From NCBI RefSeq assembly GCF_019603315.1, contig NZ_CP080649.1, forward strand, positions 248,001 to 312,000: a stretch of DNA of 64,000 bases, read 5' to 3'. Below the pieces are notes generated by a model. It ran no database searches. It had not been told where the DNA came from and saw only the letters and a list, made by a program, of their open reading frames with translations. The DNA comes from Ruficoccus sp. ZRK36 (GTDB taxonomy: Bacteria > Verrucomicrobiota > Verrucomicrobiia > Opitutales > Cerasicoccaceae). Both the position numbers and the translations under genes were made by a program. Each line of letters starts with the position of its first letter. The first letter of the stretch is position 1. Shown one piece after another: positions 19,920-28,334 of this stretch.

Positions 19920-20036
19920 GGGGCTCCGCCCCTACGGCACTGCGTGCCTACCCCCAGTAACATCTCATTCGTAGAAATAGTGTTGGTCCAGTTTGGATGC
20001 GTTGCTCAGCGCTTACATAGCATAGAAAGTGCAGAG
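19918..20036 (-). repeat. Dispersed intergenic repeat, copy 3, flanked by 18-bp direct repeats
   Basis: Read on the minus strand this 119-bp segment contains CTGCACTTTC, CGCTGAGCAACGCATC, TTACTGGGGG and GGCACGCAGTGCCGTAGGGG in the same order as copy 1. It then ends in a GGGGC/GCCCC hairpin against the dehydrogenase stop codon. GGCAC-GCA-GTGCC is a perfect mini-hairpin. The flanking exact 18-bp direct repeats give this copy sharply defined ends, unlike the other three. Confidence 0.8.
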
Positions 20037-20054
20037 TCCGGCTGGAGCAGCAAT
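20037..20054 (+). repeat. 18-bp direct repeat, right copy (target-site duplication candidate)
   Basis: Exact duplicate of 19900-19917. The bases after it stay open in the dehydrogenase frame (codons SPAAGPG...) until the TGA at 20156-20158, which overlaps the GTG start of the next gene. Confidence 0.9.
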
Positions 20055-20154
20055 CGCCTGCCGCGGGCCCGGGCTGCGCAAGACCGGAAAATCAAGGGAT
20101 AGACGGATTGAACAATCCTCGCCGGGTGTGGTCTATTATAAGCAAGACTGACGC

Positions 20155-20847
20155 GTGAGTAACAATAAAGGTTTCTGGAATATGCTGCAGGAGGTGCGAT
20201 CATGGATCGTGCTCATGCTGCTGCTTGCCGTAATCACTGCTGCCGGGCTGGCGGGGCTCAAGCTCACCCGTGCGCAGATGGCCGAGGATATTTACCGCGA
20301 CCGACTGGGTGACCTGGCCGCCGACTATGCCAAGCTGCGCGACCAGTACGAGCGCGCACTCAGCCAGTCCGTTGTGACCGAGCTGGAGGTTGACGACGGC
20401 CAACTCACGGTGCGCTACCTGCGCGGCGACGGTGAGCTCGCCACCGTACCCACCCCCCTCGATACTTCGCGGGAAATCTTCGTGGACTTTTATGTCGCTG
20501 GAAACCGCGTAGGCATCCGGAGGCTGTTTGACAGCTCCATGCCCCCCGACCAAGCCCTCGTGCTGGACGAGCCCTGGGACACCATGGCGGCCGATGCTCC
20601 GCCGACCACCTTTGGACGGGCCGTGTACCGGCGCCTCGGCGAAGGACGCTGGAGCGTGACCATGACCGGTAACGGCTCCCTAGGTCTGGAGAAGCTGCCT
20701 GCCGGGCACCGCTCATCCCTGGTTCCCCCGCCGCCACTGATCGCACCGGAGGCCCCTGTCATGGCCAGCGATGAGGCCGTGGAGGAGATCACCGTAGCGG
20801 ATATGGTCGGCTGGCTCAAGGAACAGGCTGGTTTCTCTGAAGAGTAG
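20155..20847 (+). CDS. Membrane-anchored protein of unknown function
   Basis: The 230-residue protein has one N-terminal transmembrane helix (SWIVLMLLLAVITAAGLAGL, about residues 16-35). A short coiled-coil-like stretch (LGDLAADYAKLRDQYERALSQS) follows, then a beta-rich domain and an acidic C-terminus (VEEITVADMVGWLKEQAGF). I do not recognise the family. The GTG start at 20155 is supported by the reconstructed upstream frame, whose TGA would overlap it as GTGA. An ATG at 20182 with AAAGG upstream is an alternative. A minus-strand T-tailed hairpin lies after the stop between this gene and the convergent SYLF gene. Confidence 0.7.
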   Translation: MSNNKGFWNMLQEVRSWIVLMLLLAVITAAGLAGLKLTRAQMAEDIYRDRLGDLAADYAKLRDQYERALSQSVVTELEVDDGQLTVRYLRGDGELATVPTPLDTSREIFVDFYVAGNRVGIRRLFDSSMPPDQALVLDEPWDTMAADAPPTTFGRAVYRRLGEGRWSVTMTGNGSLGLEKLPAGHRSSLVPPPPLIAPEAPVMASDEAVEEITVADMVGWLKEQAGFSEE

Positions 20848-20885
20848 CCAACGCCTGCTAAAACAAAACCTGTCCCTCTCATGAC

Positions 20886-20918
20886 AAAAAAAGGCGGAGC
20901 CGTCGTGGCCCCGCCTTT
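20886..20918 (-). terminator. Terminator for the minus-strand SYLF gene (possibly bidirectional)
   Basis: AAAGGCGG (20890-20897) pairs with CCGCCTTT (20911-20918) with extra GCC/GGC pairing inside. The A-run at 20886-20891 gives a T-tract on the minus strand. It lies between two convergent genes and probably serves both. Confidence 0.85.
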
Positions 20919-20951
20919 GAGAAAAATAATGGTAGAGAAATACCGGGGCGC

Positions 20952-21668
20952 TTATTCGCCCTCGGCCTGCTGGTCCAGCAGCTCGATGAATGCCGCAGCC
21001 TGCTTAGAGACCTTATGGTCGCCATGGTAGACACTCTCGCGGGTCATGCCGGCGGTGCCGTAGTAGGTGTCGGTAGCCTCCTCGTCGTAACTGCACTGGG
21101 TGCCCTTAAAGGCGGCGGAAGCTTCCAGCCCGGTAGCCGTGACATAGTAAAAGATGTCAGCCTGGCCGAGAGCGTTGTTCTGCTTGGCAGAGGTATCCGA
21201 AGACCAGCTATCCGAGGCCGAGGCTGAGCTCGGGCCACCGACAGCCTTGGCAGTACCGCCCCAGTTCGTATCGTCGCTGCTGAGGACTTCGAGGCCTTCG
21301 TCATTCATGAGGAACATCAGGATCGTGGTCTCGCCGCCACCGATCTGCGCGCCGAAGCTACCGGAGCCCACACTGTAAAAGGCCGGTGCGCTCCATTCGC
21401 CGTCTTTGCGGATCATGCCAAAGCCTTCGCCGCCCTGAGCGCCGATGACAAAGCTGCCTCCGACCATCTTACAGAAAAAGATACCTTTGGCCTGTTGGAA
21501 AAGCTCGGGCGGGATCGCCTTTTTGTCGTCGATCTGATAACTCGTCAGCCAGCCACGGGCATCGGTGAGGAGTTTGTTCAGATCAGCAAGGCTTTCATCG
21601 GCACGAAGCGTGGATGAAGCCGAAAAACATAAGAGAAGGACAGAGAGAGAAGATAGGATTTTTTTCAT
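20952..21668 (-). CDS. SYLF (Ysc84/DUF500) domain protein, exported, second paralogue
   Basis: From the ATG at 21668 the product (238 residues) begins MKKILSSLSVLLLCFSASS, a good signal peptide. An in-frame ATG at 21707 would put 13 residues before it, so 21668 is preferred. The SYLF pattern is visible in AIPPELFQQAKGIFFCKMV, GEGFGMIRKDGEWSAPAFYSVGSGSFGAQIGG and the LGQADIFYYV...LEASAAFKG strand pairs. A serine-rich insert (SSASASDSWSSD) lies in the middle. It is more diverged from the fold consensus than the SYLF protein at 5614. It sits downstream of rny on the same strand with a 59-nt gap, so it may share its transcript. The role is unknown. Confidence 0.83.
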   Translation of the reverse strand: MKKILSSLSVLLLCFSASSTLRADESLADLNKLLTDARGWLTSYQIDDKKAIPPELFQQAKGIFFCKMVGGSFVIGAQGGEGFGMIRKDGEWSAPAFYSVGSGSFGAQIGGGETTILMFLMNDEGLEVLSSDDTNWGGTAKAVGGPSSASASDSWSSDTSAKQNNALGQADIFYYVTATGLEASAAFKGTQCSYDEEATDTYYGTAGMTRESVYHGDHKVSKQAAAFIELLDQQAEGE

Positions 21669-21727
21669 AACTGCCGGAAGTATAGACAGTTTCCGCACAA
21701 AATGCAATCCGCGGCTGGTGTTTTAAC

Positions 21728-23257
21728 CTACTTGGCCGTCTCTGTAAAACGCTGCTCCCGCACCAGGGTGATCTTGATCGATCCGGGGTACTGGAGCTCG
21801 TCTTCCACGCGCTGGCGGACCGTGCGGACGAGTGAGCGGGCCTGAATGTCATCGACCTGATCCGGGCAGACGATGATACGGATTTCGCGCCCGGCCTGCA
21901 CCGCGTAGGCCTCGGCCACGCCCTCAAAGGACAGGGCAATGTCTTCCAGCGCCTTAACACGCTGCACATAGCCGTCCATCGAGTCAGTCCGTACACCGGG
22001 GCGCGTCGCTGACAGCGAGTCGGCCACCTTGAGCAGCCCGGCATAGACACTGGTGGCATCCACCTCACCGTGCGAGCACGCCACCGCGTTGACCACTGTG
22101 GCCTCTTCGCCATGGCGCTGCAGGAGCCGCGATGCCGATACGGCATGGCTGCCCTCGTACTCGTGGTCGATCGCCTTACCGATATCGTGAAAGAGTCCGC
22201 AGCGCTTCGCGATGTCGGGGTCGAGCCCCAGCTCGGAAGCCAGCAGGGAACACAGGAACGCCACCTCGATGGAGTGCTCCAGCGTGTTCTGGTTGTTGGA
22301 GAGGCGGTAGTTCAGCTTACCGATCAGGCGCACGACCTCGGGGTGTACGCCGCCCATCCGCAGCTTGACGAGGGCATCCTCACCCAGCTGGATGACATGG
22401 TCAGCCATCTCACGCTCGACCCGCTCCACCGTTTCCTCGATGGAGACCGGGTGGATGCGCCCGTCGCGGATCAGATGCTCCAGGGCTAGGCGGGCGACCT
22501 CGCGGCGCACCGGGTCAAAGGACGATACCAGGATGGAGCCAGGCGTCTCATCGATCATCAGGGTAACCCCCGTAGCCCGCTCGAAAGCTTTGATATTGCG
22601 GCCCTCACGGCCGATGATGCGGCCCTTCATCTCCTCGTTGGGGATGTCGATGATGGTCGCGCTAAGCTCATGCGAGGGGGTACTGGTCATGCGCTGCATG
22701 ACATCGACGAGGATGCGGTTGGCCTCTTCACGGGCTTCCTCCTCGCTATTGAGGATCATCTCACGCTTGATCTGGCGGATCTCGCCCTCGGCCTGTGTCC
22801 GGGCCTCTTCACGCAGGAGCTCTTTGGCCTCCTCGTTGGAGATATCGGCGATGCGTTTGAGCAGGGTCTGGTAATTATCGGCGAGATTCTCGTAGCGGGC
22901 CTGCTCAGACTGGGCATCGGTACGGATCTTCTCGATCTCGGCCTCCTGATGGCTCAGGCGCTGGCGGGCGCGGTCCACCTCTCGGCGGCGTTCTTGCAGC
23001 TCCTCCTCCTCGCGAAGGATCTTCTGACGACGCTCTTGAAGGACGGCCTCACGCTCGACCCGCTCCTTTTCAAAGTTCAGGTGGGCATCATTCAGCGTCT
23101 CGCGGGCGCTCAGCTCGGCTTCCTTACGGGCGTGCTCCAGGATGTCATGTGCTTTCTCGCGGACGCTACCCAGCCAGATACGGGCGACCGTCCAGTCAAA
23201 GACCACAGCAATGATTGCCCCAATAAAGAGGGCGATGAAAATCTCCCAAGAGAACAT
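21728..23257 (-). CDS. rny: Ribonuclease Y
   Basis: This endoribonuclease starts mRNA decay in many bacteria from a membrane site. The 509 residues show the standard order. An N-terminal transmembrane helix (about 5-25) leads into a long charged coiled coil (about 30-190). A KH domain follows with GREGRNIKAFE near residue 220, then an HD domain with the metal-binding HDIGKAIDHE near 350 and CSHGEVDA after it. Length matches the usual 510-520. A good sigma-70-type promoter lies upstream at 23291-23319. A second major RNA-decay enzyme, RNase E/G, is encoded only 1.7 kb away at 24949. Confidence 0.96.
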   Translation of the reverse strand: MFSWEIFIALFIGAIIAVVFDWTVARIWLGSVREKAHDILEHARKEAELSARETLNDAHLNFEKERVEREAVLQERRQKILREEEELQERRREVDRARQRLSHQEAEIEKIRTDAQSEQARYENLADNYQTLLKRIADISNEEAKELLREEARTQAEGEIRQIKREMILNSEEEAREEANRILVDVMQRMTSTPSHELSATIIDIPNEEMKGRIIGREGRNIKAFERATGVTLMIDETPGSILVSSFDPVRREVARLALEHLIRDGRIHPVSIEETVERVEREMADHVIQLGEDALVKLRMGGVHPEVVRLIGKLNYRLSNNQNTLEHSIEVAFLCSLLASELGLDPDIAKRCGLFHDIGKAIDHEYEGSHAVSASRLLQRHGEEATVVNAVACSHGEVDATSVYAGLLKVADSLSATRPGVRTDSMDGYVQRVKALEDIALSFEGVAEAYAVQAGREIRIIVCPDQVDDIQARSLVRTVRQRVEDELQYPGSIKITLVREQRFTETAK

Positions 23258-23290
23258 AATCTCAGCTCAACCCCGTACGAAGAAAAGTTG

Positions 23291-23319
23291 ATTCAAGTTC
23301 ATCATTTAGCACCTGTCAA
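23291..23319 (-). promoter_or_regulatory. Sigma-70-like promoter for rny
   Basis: On the minus strand TTGACA (23314-23319) is followed after exactly 17 nt by TTGAAT (23291-23296), a perfect -35 and a 4-of-6 -10. The predicted start is near 23284, giving a leader of about 27 nt before the rny ATG at 23257. Confidence 0.6.
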
Positions 23320-23541
23320 CGGGGAACGTACGCTCAACGCCCAAGCGTTAGTGGGGTCAATGGCACCCCCATCCTGAAGCCCTTAGCCGGGAATTAACTG
23401 GCACAAAACGAGCCCGGCCGGTACTATTCCTCAGTGTAAGAGGCCGCCGTTAAAGCGCGCCTGTTGGCAGATTTAGGCTTTTCAGGCAGGTCGCAGAGTG
23501 CCTTATTTCCCTATGGAGCCTGTCGAGTCTCCCCTTTCCTG

Positions 23542-24843
23542 ATGTCTTCCCTCATTTCAGCTCTCAAACGCCTGCCACTGCGCCACTTTGTACGGATCAG
23601 TGACGAACACCGCAGCGACTGGATTTCGCCGGTGTGCATCCTGCTGCTGGGGCTGATCGGGGTCTTTTTCATCTACTCGGCGCAGAGCTACAGCGGAGGT
23701 AGCTCCTGGAAGATGCAGATTCTGTGGCTGGTGGTCGGATTTATCGCCTACGGGGTCATTTCGCTCGTCAACTACAAGTTCTTCCTCGAAAACGCTCACC
23801 TCTTTTACTGGCTCGGGGTATTACTGCTGGTGCCGCTGGCCCTGCAGGCGATTATTCTGGACCTGCACAGCGCGCTATCGAGCATCCCGGCCTTCAGGCT
23901 GCCCTTCGTGCAGACACGTTTCGGGGCGACGCGGTGGCTGGACTTCGGGCCCTTCTCACTGCAACCGGCGGAGGTGGCCAAAGTCAGCACCCTGCTGATG
24001 GCCTCCAGCGTGCTGGCCCGCTCCGAAATCGGGACCCTCAAAGAATCCATAAAGGTCTTGCTAAAAGTGGGTTTTACATTTTTTATCCCCGTGTTTCTGA
24101 TTTTTCTGGAGCCGGACTTGGGCTCCTCGTTGGTCTTCGCACCCATGGCCTTCGCCCTCCTTTACGTTTCCAATCTGTCCGAGAAGTTTTTCCTGACCAT
24201 CTTCGGGCTTTTTCTGCTGGCCACACTGGTAATCGGTGTGGACGTATATCGTTATCAGCAGTTTATGAACGACGAGGAGCTTTCGTTCATGGAGGACAAG
24301 GGTGCCTACGAGGAACATTCCTTCGTCCCGCTCAAAGATTACCAGCGCAACCGTATCCTGGCCTTTGTCGCCCCGCAGGTCGTTGACCCCAAGGGTAACG
24401 GCGTGGCCTGGAACCTGAACCAGTCTCTCATGGCCGTCTCTGGTGGCGGCCTGTATGGGAAAGGCCCCGGCCAAGGCACTCAAGCCAAGCTGGGCTACCT
24501 GCCCCCGACGGTTGCTCCCAATGACTTCATTTTTTCCGTCTTGGCCGAGGAATCAGGATTCCTTGGCTCGATGGTTGTTATCATCCTTTTTGCCATTCTG
24601 ATCGCCAACGGTATCCGCATCGCGGGTATCGCACGCGACCGTTTTGGCATGCTGCTGTCCGTCGGCGTCAGCATTATTTTCATGGTCCACATCTTCGTAA
24701 ATATCGGTATGACAATAGGCCTGATGCCGATCACAGGCCTGCCTCTACCGTTCATCAGTTATGGTGGCTCCTTTGTTTTAAGCTGTTGTGTCCTGCAAGG
24801 TTTTGTTCAAAGCGTTTACCGCTTCCGCAAGGACTTCTCATGA
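23542..24843 (+). CDS. rodA: RodA/FtsW-family peptidoglycan glycosyltransferase (SEDS)
   Basis: SEDS proteins polymerise lipid II into glycan strands. From the ATG at 23542 the protein has 433 residues and about ten hydrophobic helices. Conserved signatures include FGATRWLDFGPFSLQPAEVAK, IFLEPDLGSSLVF (with the catalytic-type Asp), QRN.RILAFVAPQ, GGGLYGKGPGQGTQ and the C-terminal ITGLPLPFISYGGS. The GKGPGQGTQAKLGYLPP stretch resembles RodA more than FtsW, so elongasome function is favoured. An upstream in-frame TTG at 23464 is unlikely. The stop overlaps an ATG (ATGA at 24840) of a 50-codon frame that runs into rng and is probably not a gene. Confidence 0.88.
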   Translation: MSSLISALKRLPLRHFVRISDEHRSDWISPVCILLLGLIGVFFIYSAQSYSGGSSWKMQILWLVVGFIAYGVISLVNYKFFLENAHLFYWLGVLLLVPLALQAIILDLHSALSSIPAFRLPFVQTRFGATRWLDFGPFSLQPAEVAKVSTLLMASSVLARSEIGTLKESIKVLLKVGFTFFIPVFLIFLEPDLGSSLVFAPMAFALLYVSNLSEKFFLTIFGLFLLATLVIGVDVYRYQQFMNDEELSFMEDKGAYEEHSFVPLKDYQRNRILAFVAPQVVDPKGNGVAWNLNQSLMAVSGGGLYGKGPGQGTQAKLGYLPPTVAPNDFIFSVLAEESGFLGSMVVIILFAILIANGIRIAGIARDRFGMLLSVGVSIIFMVHIFVNIGMTIGLMPITGLPLPFISYGGSFVLSCCVLQGFVQSVYRFRKDFS

Positions 24844-24948
24844 GAAGCTCAACCTCAGACCCGCTGCGCACCCACGGACCGGTTTCCGCGCGGACCACAC
24901 ACCAGCCACACAAAGGGCGCCCCGCCAACCCTCAAGGCAATACGCCCA

Positions 24949-26688
24949 ATGAAAAGTTCATCACCCACCGACAAAAACAGTGTAGATAACGAGCTGCGCT
25001 CGCCCCCCAAAGAAGAAGTCGTCGAGTCTATCCCCCGCGACCAACTCAAAAAAGAATCCGCCGCCCGCGCCAAAAAGCGCCCCGTCCTGCAAAAGATAGC
25101 CCGCGTGCTCTCCGGCCAGAAAGAAACTCCCTACCGCGAGCTCATCATCAATGCCGAGCCGCTGGAAACCCGTGTCGCCCTCCTCGTGGACGGCGTCCTG
25201 GAAAAGTTCGAAGTCGAGCGCTCCGGTGACAAGCGCATGGTCGGTGCCGTCTTTGCCGGTAAGATCCAGAACCTGGAGCCCGGCCTGAAGGCCGCCTTCG
25301 TGGACATCGGCCAGCCCAAGAACGCCTTCCTGCACTACTGGGACATCCTGCCCGCTGCCAACGACGACAAGGCGATCGAAATCGTCCGCCAGAACGAAAC
25401 TGCCGAGCAGAAAAAGCGCCGCTCCCAGAAGCCCACGCTTAAGGACATCCCCAAGCTTTACCCGATCGGCACGAATATCGTCGTGCAGATCACCAAGGCT
25501 CAGATCGGCACCAAAGGCCCCCGTACCACGACGAATCTCGCCCTGCCGGGCCGTTTCCTCGTGCTGATGCCTTTCTCCGGCCAGTGCGGCATCTCCCGCA
25601 AGATCGAGAGCAAGCAGGAGCGTGACCGCCTCAAGCAGATCCTTGGCAAGCTCACGCTCCCCGAGGGCATGGGCATCATCATCCGCACCGCCGGTGAGGG
25701 CAAAAAGCTCCGCTACTTTGTGCGCGACCTGCACATGCTCCTCAAGAAGTGGGAGAAGATCGAGGAGGGCATGAAGGCCGGTAAGCCTGCCCTGCTCTAC
25801 CAGGAGCCTGACATCATCGAGCGCACCGTCCGCGACTTCCTCACCGAGGACATCGACCGCGTGCTGGTGGACAGCGAAGACCGCCACAGCGCCATCCTGG
25901 ACAATATCAGCGAGGTCTCGCCCCGCTCGCGTAAGAAGATCGTCCACTTCAAGGACGACATCCCGATCTTTGAGCGCTTTAACATCGAGCGCCAGATCGA
26001 GCAGACCTTCCAGCGCACCGTCCCGCTCACCAGCGGCGGCGAAATCGTTATCGACGAAACGGAGGCCCTCGTGGCCATCGACGTCAACACCGGCTCCCAC
26101 AAGGGCAAGGACAAGGGCGGCAAGGACTTCATCGTCAACGCCAACCTGGAGGCCGCCTCCGAGGCTGCCCGCCAGATCCGCCTGCGCAACATCGGCGGCC
26201 TGATCATCCTGGACTTTATCGACATGAAGAACAAACGCGACCGCAAGGCCGTGTTTGACCGCATGCGCCGGGAGATGGCCAAGGACAAAGCCAAGAGCCA
26301 CGTCCTGCCGATCAGCCAGCTGGGTATCATGCAGATGACCCGCCAGCGGCACGCCGAGAGCCACGCCAGCGGCATTTACACCACCTGCCCGTACTGCTCG
26401 GGCAAGGGCATCGTCAAGAGCTCCCGCACCATGAGCGTGGAGATTCAGCGCAAGCTCGTCAGCGTCATTCGCCACCTGCGTAACACCACCTTCAAGCGCG
26501 GTGAAACCATCGAAATGGCCATCCTGCTGCACCCGACCAACCTCGAACGCCTCCGCAACGAGGACGAGGAACACTTGATCGACATCGAGCAGGCGTATAA
26601 CGTAAGCCTTTCATTCAAGTCCGACTACAGCTACCACGTCGAAAACTTCCGTATCGTGGATCCCACCAGCGGTCAGGAACTCAGATAG
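24949..26688 (+). CDS. rng: Ribonuclease E/G family protein
   Basis: The 579-residue protein has a roughly 60-residue charged N-terminal tail followed by the RNase E/G catalytic core. This comprises an S1-like domain ([23 protein letters not shown]), 5'-sensor and RNase H-like regions, the metal-binding DNase-I-like motif ([21 protein letters not shown]-type) and the zinc-link CPYCSGKG near residue 480. It lacks the long disordered scaffold of E. coli RNase E, so RNase G is the closer label. It processes rRNA and mRNA. The gene follows rodA within about 100 nt, as in many genomes where rng lies with cell-shape genes. Coexistence with rny is noted as a finding. Confidence 0.93.
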   Translation: MKSSSPTDKNSVDNELRSPPKEEVVESIPRDQLKKESAARAKKRPVLQKIARVLSGQKETPYRELIINAEPLETRVALLVDGVLEKFEVERSGDKRMVGAVFAGKIQNLEPGLKAAFVDIGQPKNAFLHYWDILPAANDDKAIEIVRQNETAEQKKRRSQKPTLKDIPKLYPIGTNIVVQITKAQIGTKGPRTTTNLALPGRFLVLMPFSGQCGISRKIESKQERDRLKQILGKLTLPEGMGIIIRTAGEGKKLRYFVRDLHMLLKKWEKIEEGMKAGKPALLYQEPDIIERTVRDFLTEDIDRVLVDSEDRHSAILDNISEVSPRSRKKIVHFKDDIPIFERFNIERQIEQTFQRTVPLTSGGEIVIDETEALVAIDVNTGSHKGKDKGGKDFIVNANLEAASEAARQIRLRNIGGLIILDFIDMKNKRDRKAVFDRMRREMAKDKAKSHVLPISQLGIMQMTRQRHAESHASGIYTTCPYCSGKGIVKSSRTMSVEIQRKLVSVIRHLRNTTFKRGETIEMAILLHPTNLERLRNEDEEHLIDIEQAYNVSLSFKSDYSYHVENFRIVDPTSGQELR

Positions 26689-26704
26689 AAAGGATTTCAG
26701 CGCT

Positions 26705-27052
26705 ATGAAACCTCGCAACCTGCGCCACCGGCTCGAAAAAGCCGCCAAACTGCTCGTGATCGTACAAAAGTACTTTCCCGAGGTGGACTGCCAGTTTGCC
26801 GATGAAAAGGGCGCCCATGGACACCTCATGCTCAGGCTGTCCATGGGCACGGACCCGGCCAAACTGGGTCGCGACCTGGAGGGCCGCGGCTTCGCCTTCA
26901 CGCGTACCCGCAACCCATGGCTCGGCGCTATGACCTATCGCGGCCGCAAGGAGGACCAGCCGGACGTCATCATCGAGGTGGAAATTCACGCGAACCGGCT
27001 CAACCCGGCTACTGAAATCGCCCCTGAGCCCTGGACGTTTAAGGAGGGTTAA
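26705..27052 (+). CDS. Small conserved-looking cytoplasmic protein, unknown function
   Basis: A 115-residue protein begins MKPRNLRHRLEKAAKLLVIV. An N-terminal helix is followed by a mixed alpha/beta domain (GHLMLRLSMGTDPAKLGRDLEGRGFAF and a strand IIEVEIHANRLNP). It has no cysteine motif, signal peptide or membrane helix. It starts 16 nt after the rng stop, with AGAAAGGATT nearby as ribosome site, so it is very likely cotranscribed with rng. I do not recognise the family. A role tied to RNA metabolism would only be guilt by association. Confidence 0.6.
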   Translation: MKPRNLRHRLEKAAKLLVIVQKYFPEVDCQFADEKGAHGHLMLRLSMGTDPAKLGRDLEGRGFAFTRTRNPWLGAMTYRGRKEDQPDVIIEVEIHANRLNPATEIAPEPWTFKEG

Positions 27053-27154
27053 AGACCCTAACTTTTCAGGAATCTGAACTGAGTTGGCGCCTTAAAGCGC
27101 TAACAGGTTTGCACTTATGCACATCAAGTGATGTGTTTAGGGGAAGATTCCGCC

Positions 27155-28249
27155 ATGCCCAAACCTACGGTTCTAGTCGTTGATGACATTGAAGGTGTCC
27201 ACGAAATGCTGGACATCATACTTGGTGATGCCGGCTACCAGGTCGAGCATGCCATGAACGGCCGCGAAGCGCTCATCACCTACCGGGAGCAGCCCATCGA
27301 TGTCATTTTCACAGACATCGAAATGCCCGGCATGAGTGGACTGGACTTGCTGCGCACCCTCCGTGAGCTCGATGAGGATGCGGTTGTCATCATGACGACT
27401 GCCATCAGCTCCAAGCACTACGCCATCGAGGCCCTGCGGCTGGGTGCCTTCGATTATGTCGAGAAACCCTACGATGAAGATGAGCTGACAACCATCATGG
27501 GCCGGGCCATCAAGCATCGACGCAAGCTCGTCGAAGCCGACGACAAGAACACCTCCAACCCCGGCACCCGGCGCGAGCTGGAGAGGCTCCGTCACGATTT
27601 AAAGGCTCGGGAAAGCGAGTTGGCCAACCTGGGGCGCAAAGCACAGGAGCTTGAAGAGCGTCTGCATCAGCGGGAAGAAGAGCTTAAGGATCAAAAGGAT
27701 TCCCAGCGCTCCCTGAATAAGCGACAACAGGACCTCGAACTGCGGGAGGGCGCACTCAGTGCCATGGATGAAACGCTCAAAGAGCGCATGCAGGCCCTCA
27801 AAAAGATGCAGAAGGAGCGCCAGTCCGGTGGTGAGCTCACCCCCGAGGCAGAGCAGGCACTCAACCGTCTGCGTAAAGAGCTGGAAGGCCGTGAAGCCGA
27901 GCTGGAGCAGATGCAGCTCACCATGAGCGAGAGGGAGCAGTTTCTGCGTGAGAGCGAGGAGTCCCTCCTCGAAAAAGGCCAGCTACTCACAGAGATGGAG
28001 GCGGAGCTTGAGCAGATGCGCGAAGACCTTGATCAGCGCCAGCGCTCCAGCCAACACTCCCCTGAGGACCTCAAACAGATTGAAAGCCTCAAGGGTGAGC
28101 TGGAGAGTAAGCAAAGCGAGATCCTGGAGGCAGAGGAAGCGCTCAACCGACGCGAGGAAGCCGTCCGGCGCGCCTCAGCACTGCTGAAAGCCCGCGAGCA
28201 GTTCTTGCAGGAGAGTGAGGATATCCTCTTCGGAGTCGGCAAAGAATGA
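27155..28249 (+). CDS. Response regulator receiver domain with long C-terminal coiled coil
   Basis: Residues 1-125 form a CheY-like receiver (VLVVDDIEGVHEMLD, phosphoacceptor Asp in DVIFTDIEMPGMSG, switch Thr/Ser in VIMTTAISS, Lys in FDYVEKPYDEDEL). Residues about 130-364 are an almost uninterrupted charged coiled coil (for example QELEERLHQREEELKDQ) with no DNA-binding or enzymatic output domain. A heptad-like phrase such as REQFLRESEESLLE recurs near the end as REQFLQESEDILF. Phosphorylation probably changes oligomerisation or partner binding. The start at 27155 is chosen because AGGGGA lies 8 nt upstream. A GTG/ATG pair at 27128 would add nine residues and lacks a site. There is no adjacent kinase. 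Confidence 0.87.
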   Translation: MPKPTVLVVDDIEGVHEMLDIILGDAGYQVEHAMNGREALITYREQPIDVIFTDIEMPGMSGLDLLRTLRELDEDAVVIMTTAISSKHYAIEALRLGAFDYVEKPYDEDELTTIMGRAIKHRRKLVEADDKNTSNPGTRRELERLRHDLKARESELANLGRKAQELEERLHQREEELKDQKDSQRSLNKRQQDLELREGALSAMDETLKERMQALKKMQKERQSGGELTPEAEQALNRLRKELEGREAELEQMQLTMSEREQFLRESEESLLEKGQLLTEMEAELEQMREDLDQRQRSSQHSPEDLKQIESLKGELESKQSEILEAEEALNRREEAVRRASALLKAREQFLQESEDILFGVGKE

Positions 28250-28334
28250 CGGCAAAGCCCCGTTTCGGTTTGACCTCCCCCCCTCACTGACGCGCTAATA
28301 CAGGCAGTAGCTCCAATTACCAGACTGCCTACCG

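Noticed and set aside
22670-23377. Long plus-strand open frames opposite rny, rng and the act genes
   Set aside because: They mirror the codon structure of clear genes on the other strand (leucine- or histidine-rich shadows of coiled coils) and show no family motifs.
24840-24989. 50-codon frame starting at the ATGA overlap with the rodA stop
   Set aside because: It overlaps the rng start, has an Arg/Pro/Thr-rich composition typical of out-of-frame GC-rich DNA, and no family resemblance.
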